From NCBI GenBank assembly GCA_949289145.1, contig CASEML010000124.1, positions 1 to 41,552 on the forward strand: a stretch of 41,552 nt of DNA. The letters are read 5' to 3'. A model generated the notes under the pieces. It made no database searches. It worked only from the letters and a program-made list of their open reading frames with translations, and was not told the origin of the DNA. This DNA comes from an uncultured Eubacteriales bacterium (lineage in GTDB: Bacteria > Bacillota > Clostridia > Lachnospirales > Lachnospiraceae). Below are positions 41,522-41,552 of this stretch, piece after piece. Position numbers and translations under genes: made by a program. Position 1 is the first letter of the stretch. Each line of letters begins with the position of its first letter.

Positions 41522-41552
41522 CCCTTTTGTAACCCTTATTTCAGGGCGCAAA

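Noticed and set aside
1-41552. CRISPR arrays, tRNA or rRNA genes
   Set aside because: No regularly spaced identical repeats and no tRNA- or rRNA-like sequence were found on either strand by reading.

Overview
The window suggests a low-GC, monoderm Clostridia-type bacterium, most likely Lachnospiraceae. I infer this from the AT-rich composition, strong AGGAGG-type ribosome binding sites, frequent TTG and GTG starts, and the protein style; I could not run a taxonomic search.

Positions 1-31446 hold one co-directional minus-strand gene cluster of at least 26 genes. Most are separated by 0-25 nt or overlap, and transcription probably starts at a promoter near 31490. The cluster runs off the left edge of the window. 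It encodes a contractile injection system related to type VI secretion and phage tails: two Hcp-like tube proteins, two large sheath proteins that each look like TssB fused to TssC, a compact VgrG/gp27-gp5-like spike, a DUF4280 (PAAR-like) tip or effector cut by the window edge, an Eag/DcrB-like candidate adaptor, a DUF1629/Imm11-like protein, a pentapeptide-repeat protein and three unassigned proteins in the position of a baseplate. These are interleaved with a dense Ser/Thr phosphorylation circuit: two Hanks-type kinases, two apparently active PP2C phosphatases, one PP2C-like protein that has lost several metal-ligand residues, three FHA proteins, and a small membrane protein with five T-x-x-L motifs of the kind FHA domains bind after phosphorylation. 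An Hsp70-like ATPase with an N-terminal SAP-like region, a J-domain protein, a VWA membrane protein and a 1519-residue secreted, membrane-anchored Ig-like protein complete the set. There are no TssJLM, ClpV, TssA or obvious gp25 genes here. My reading is a cell-anchored contractile injector adapted to a Gram-positive envelope. Kinase/FHA signalling would control its firing, and the Ig-like giant, the VWA protein and the small membrane proteins are candidates for the missing envelope complex.

Positions 31447-32022 are intergenic. They hold the operon promoter, short direct repeats, a strong bidirectional terminator and a GC-richer structured stretch of unknown origin. Positions 32023-35409 (minus strand) encode a small secreted peptide resembling the lactococcin 972 family, followed by two FtsX/MacB-type permeases and an ATPase. 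The peptide's promoter region contains a perfect 10-bp dyad.

Positions 35819-41552 are ordinary mixed genes: a P-loop kinase-like ATPase, an unrecognised 291-residue protein, and a FAD oxidoreductase with a C-terminal Rieske domain. The oxidoreductase is divergent from an ArsR-type regulator plus nitroreductase pair. An OmpR-type response regulator without an adjacent kinase follows, with a nearly perfect 30-bp inverted repeat beside it. Two more hairpins lie at the right edge and may mark an element continuing outside the window.
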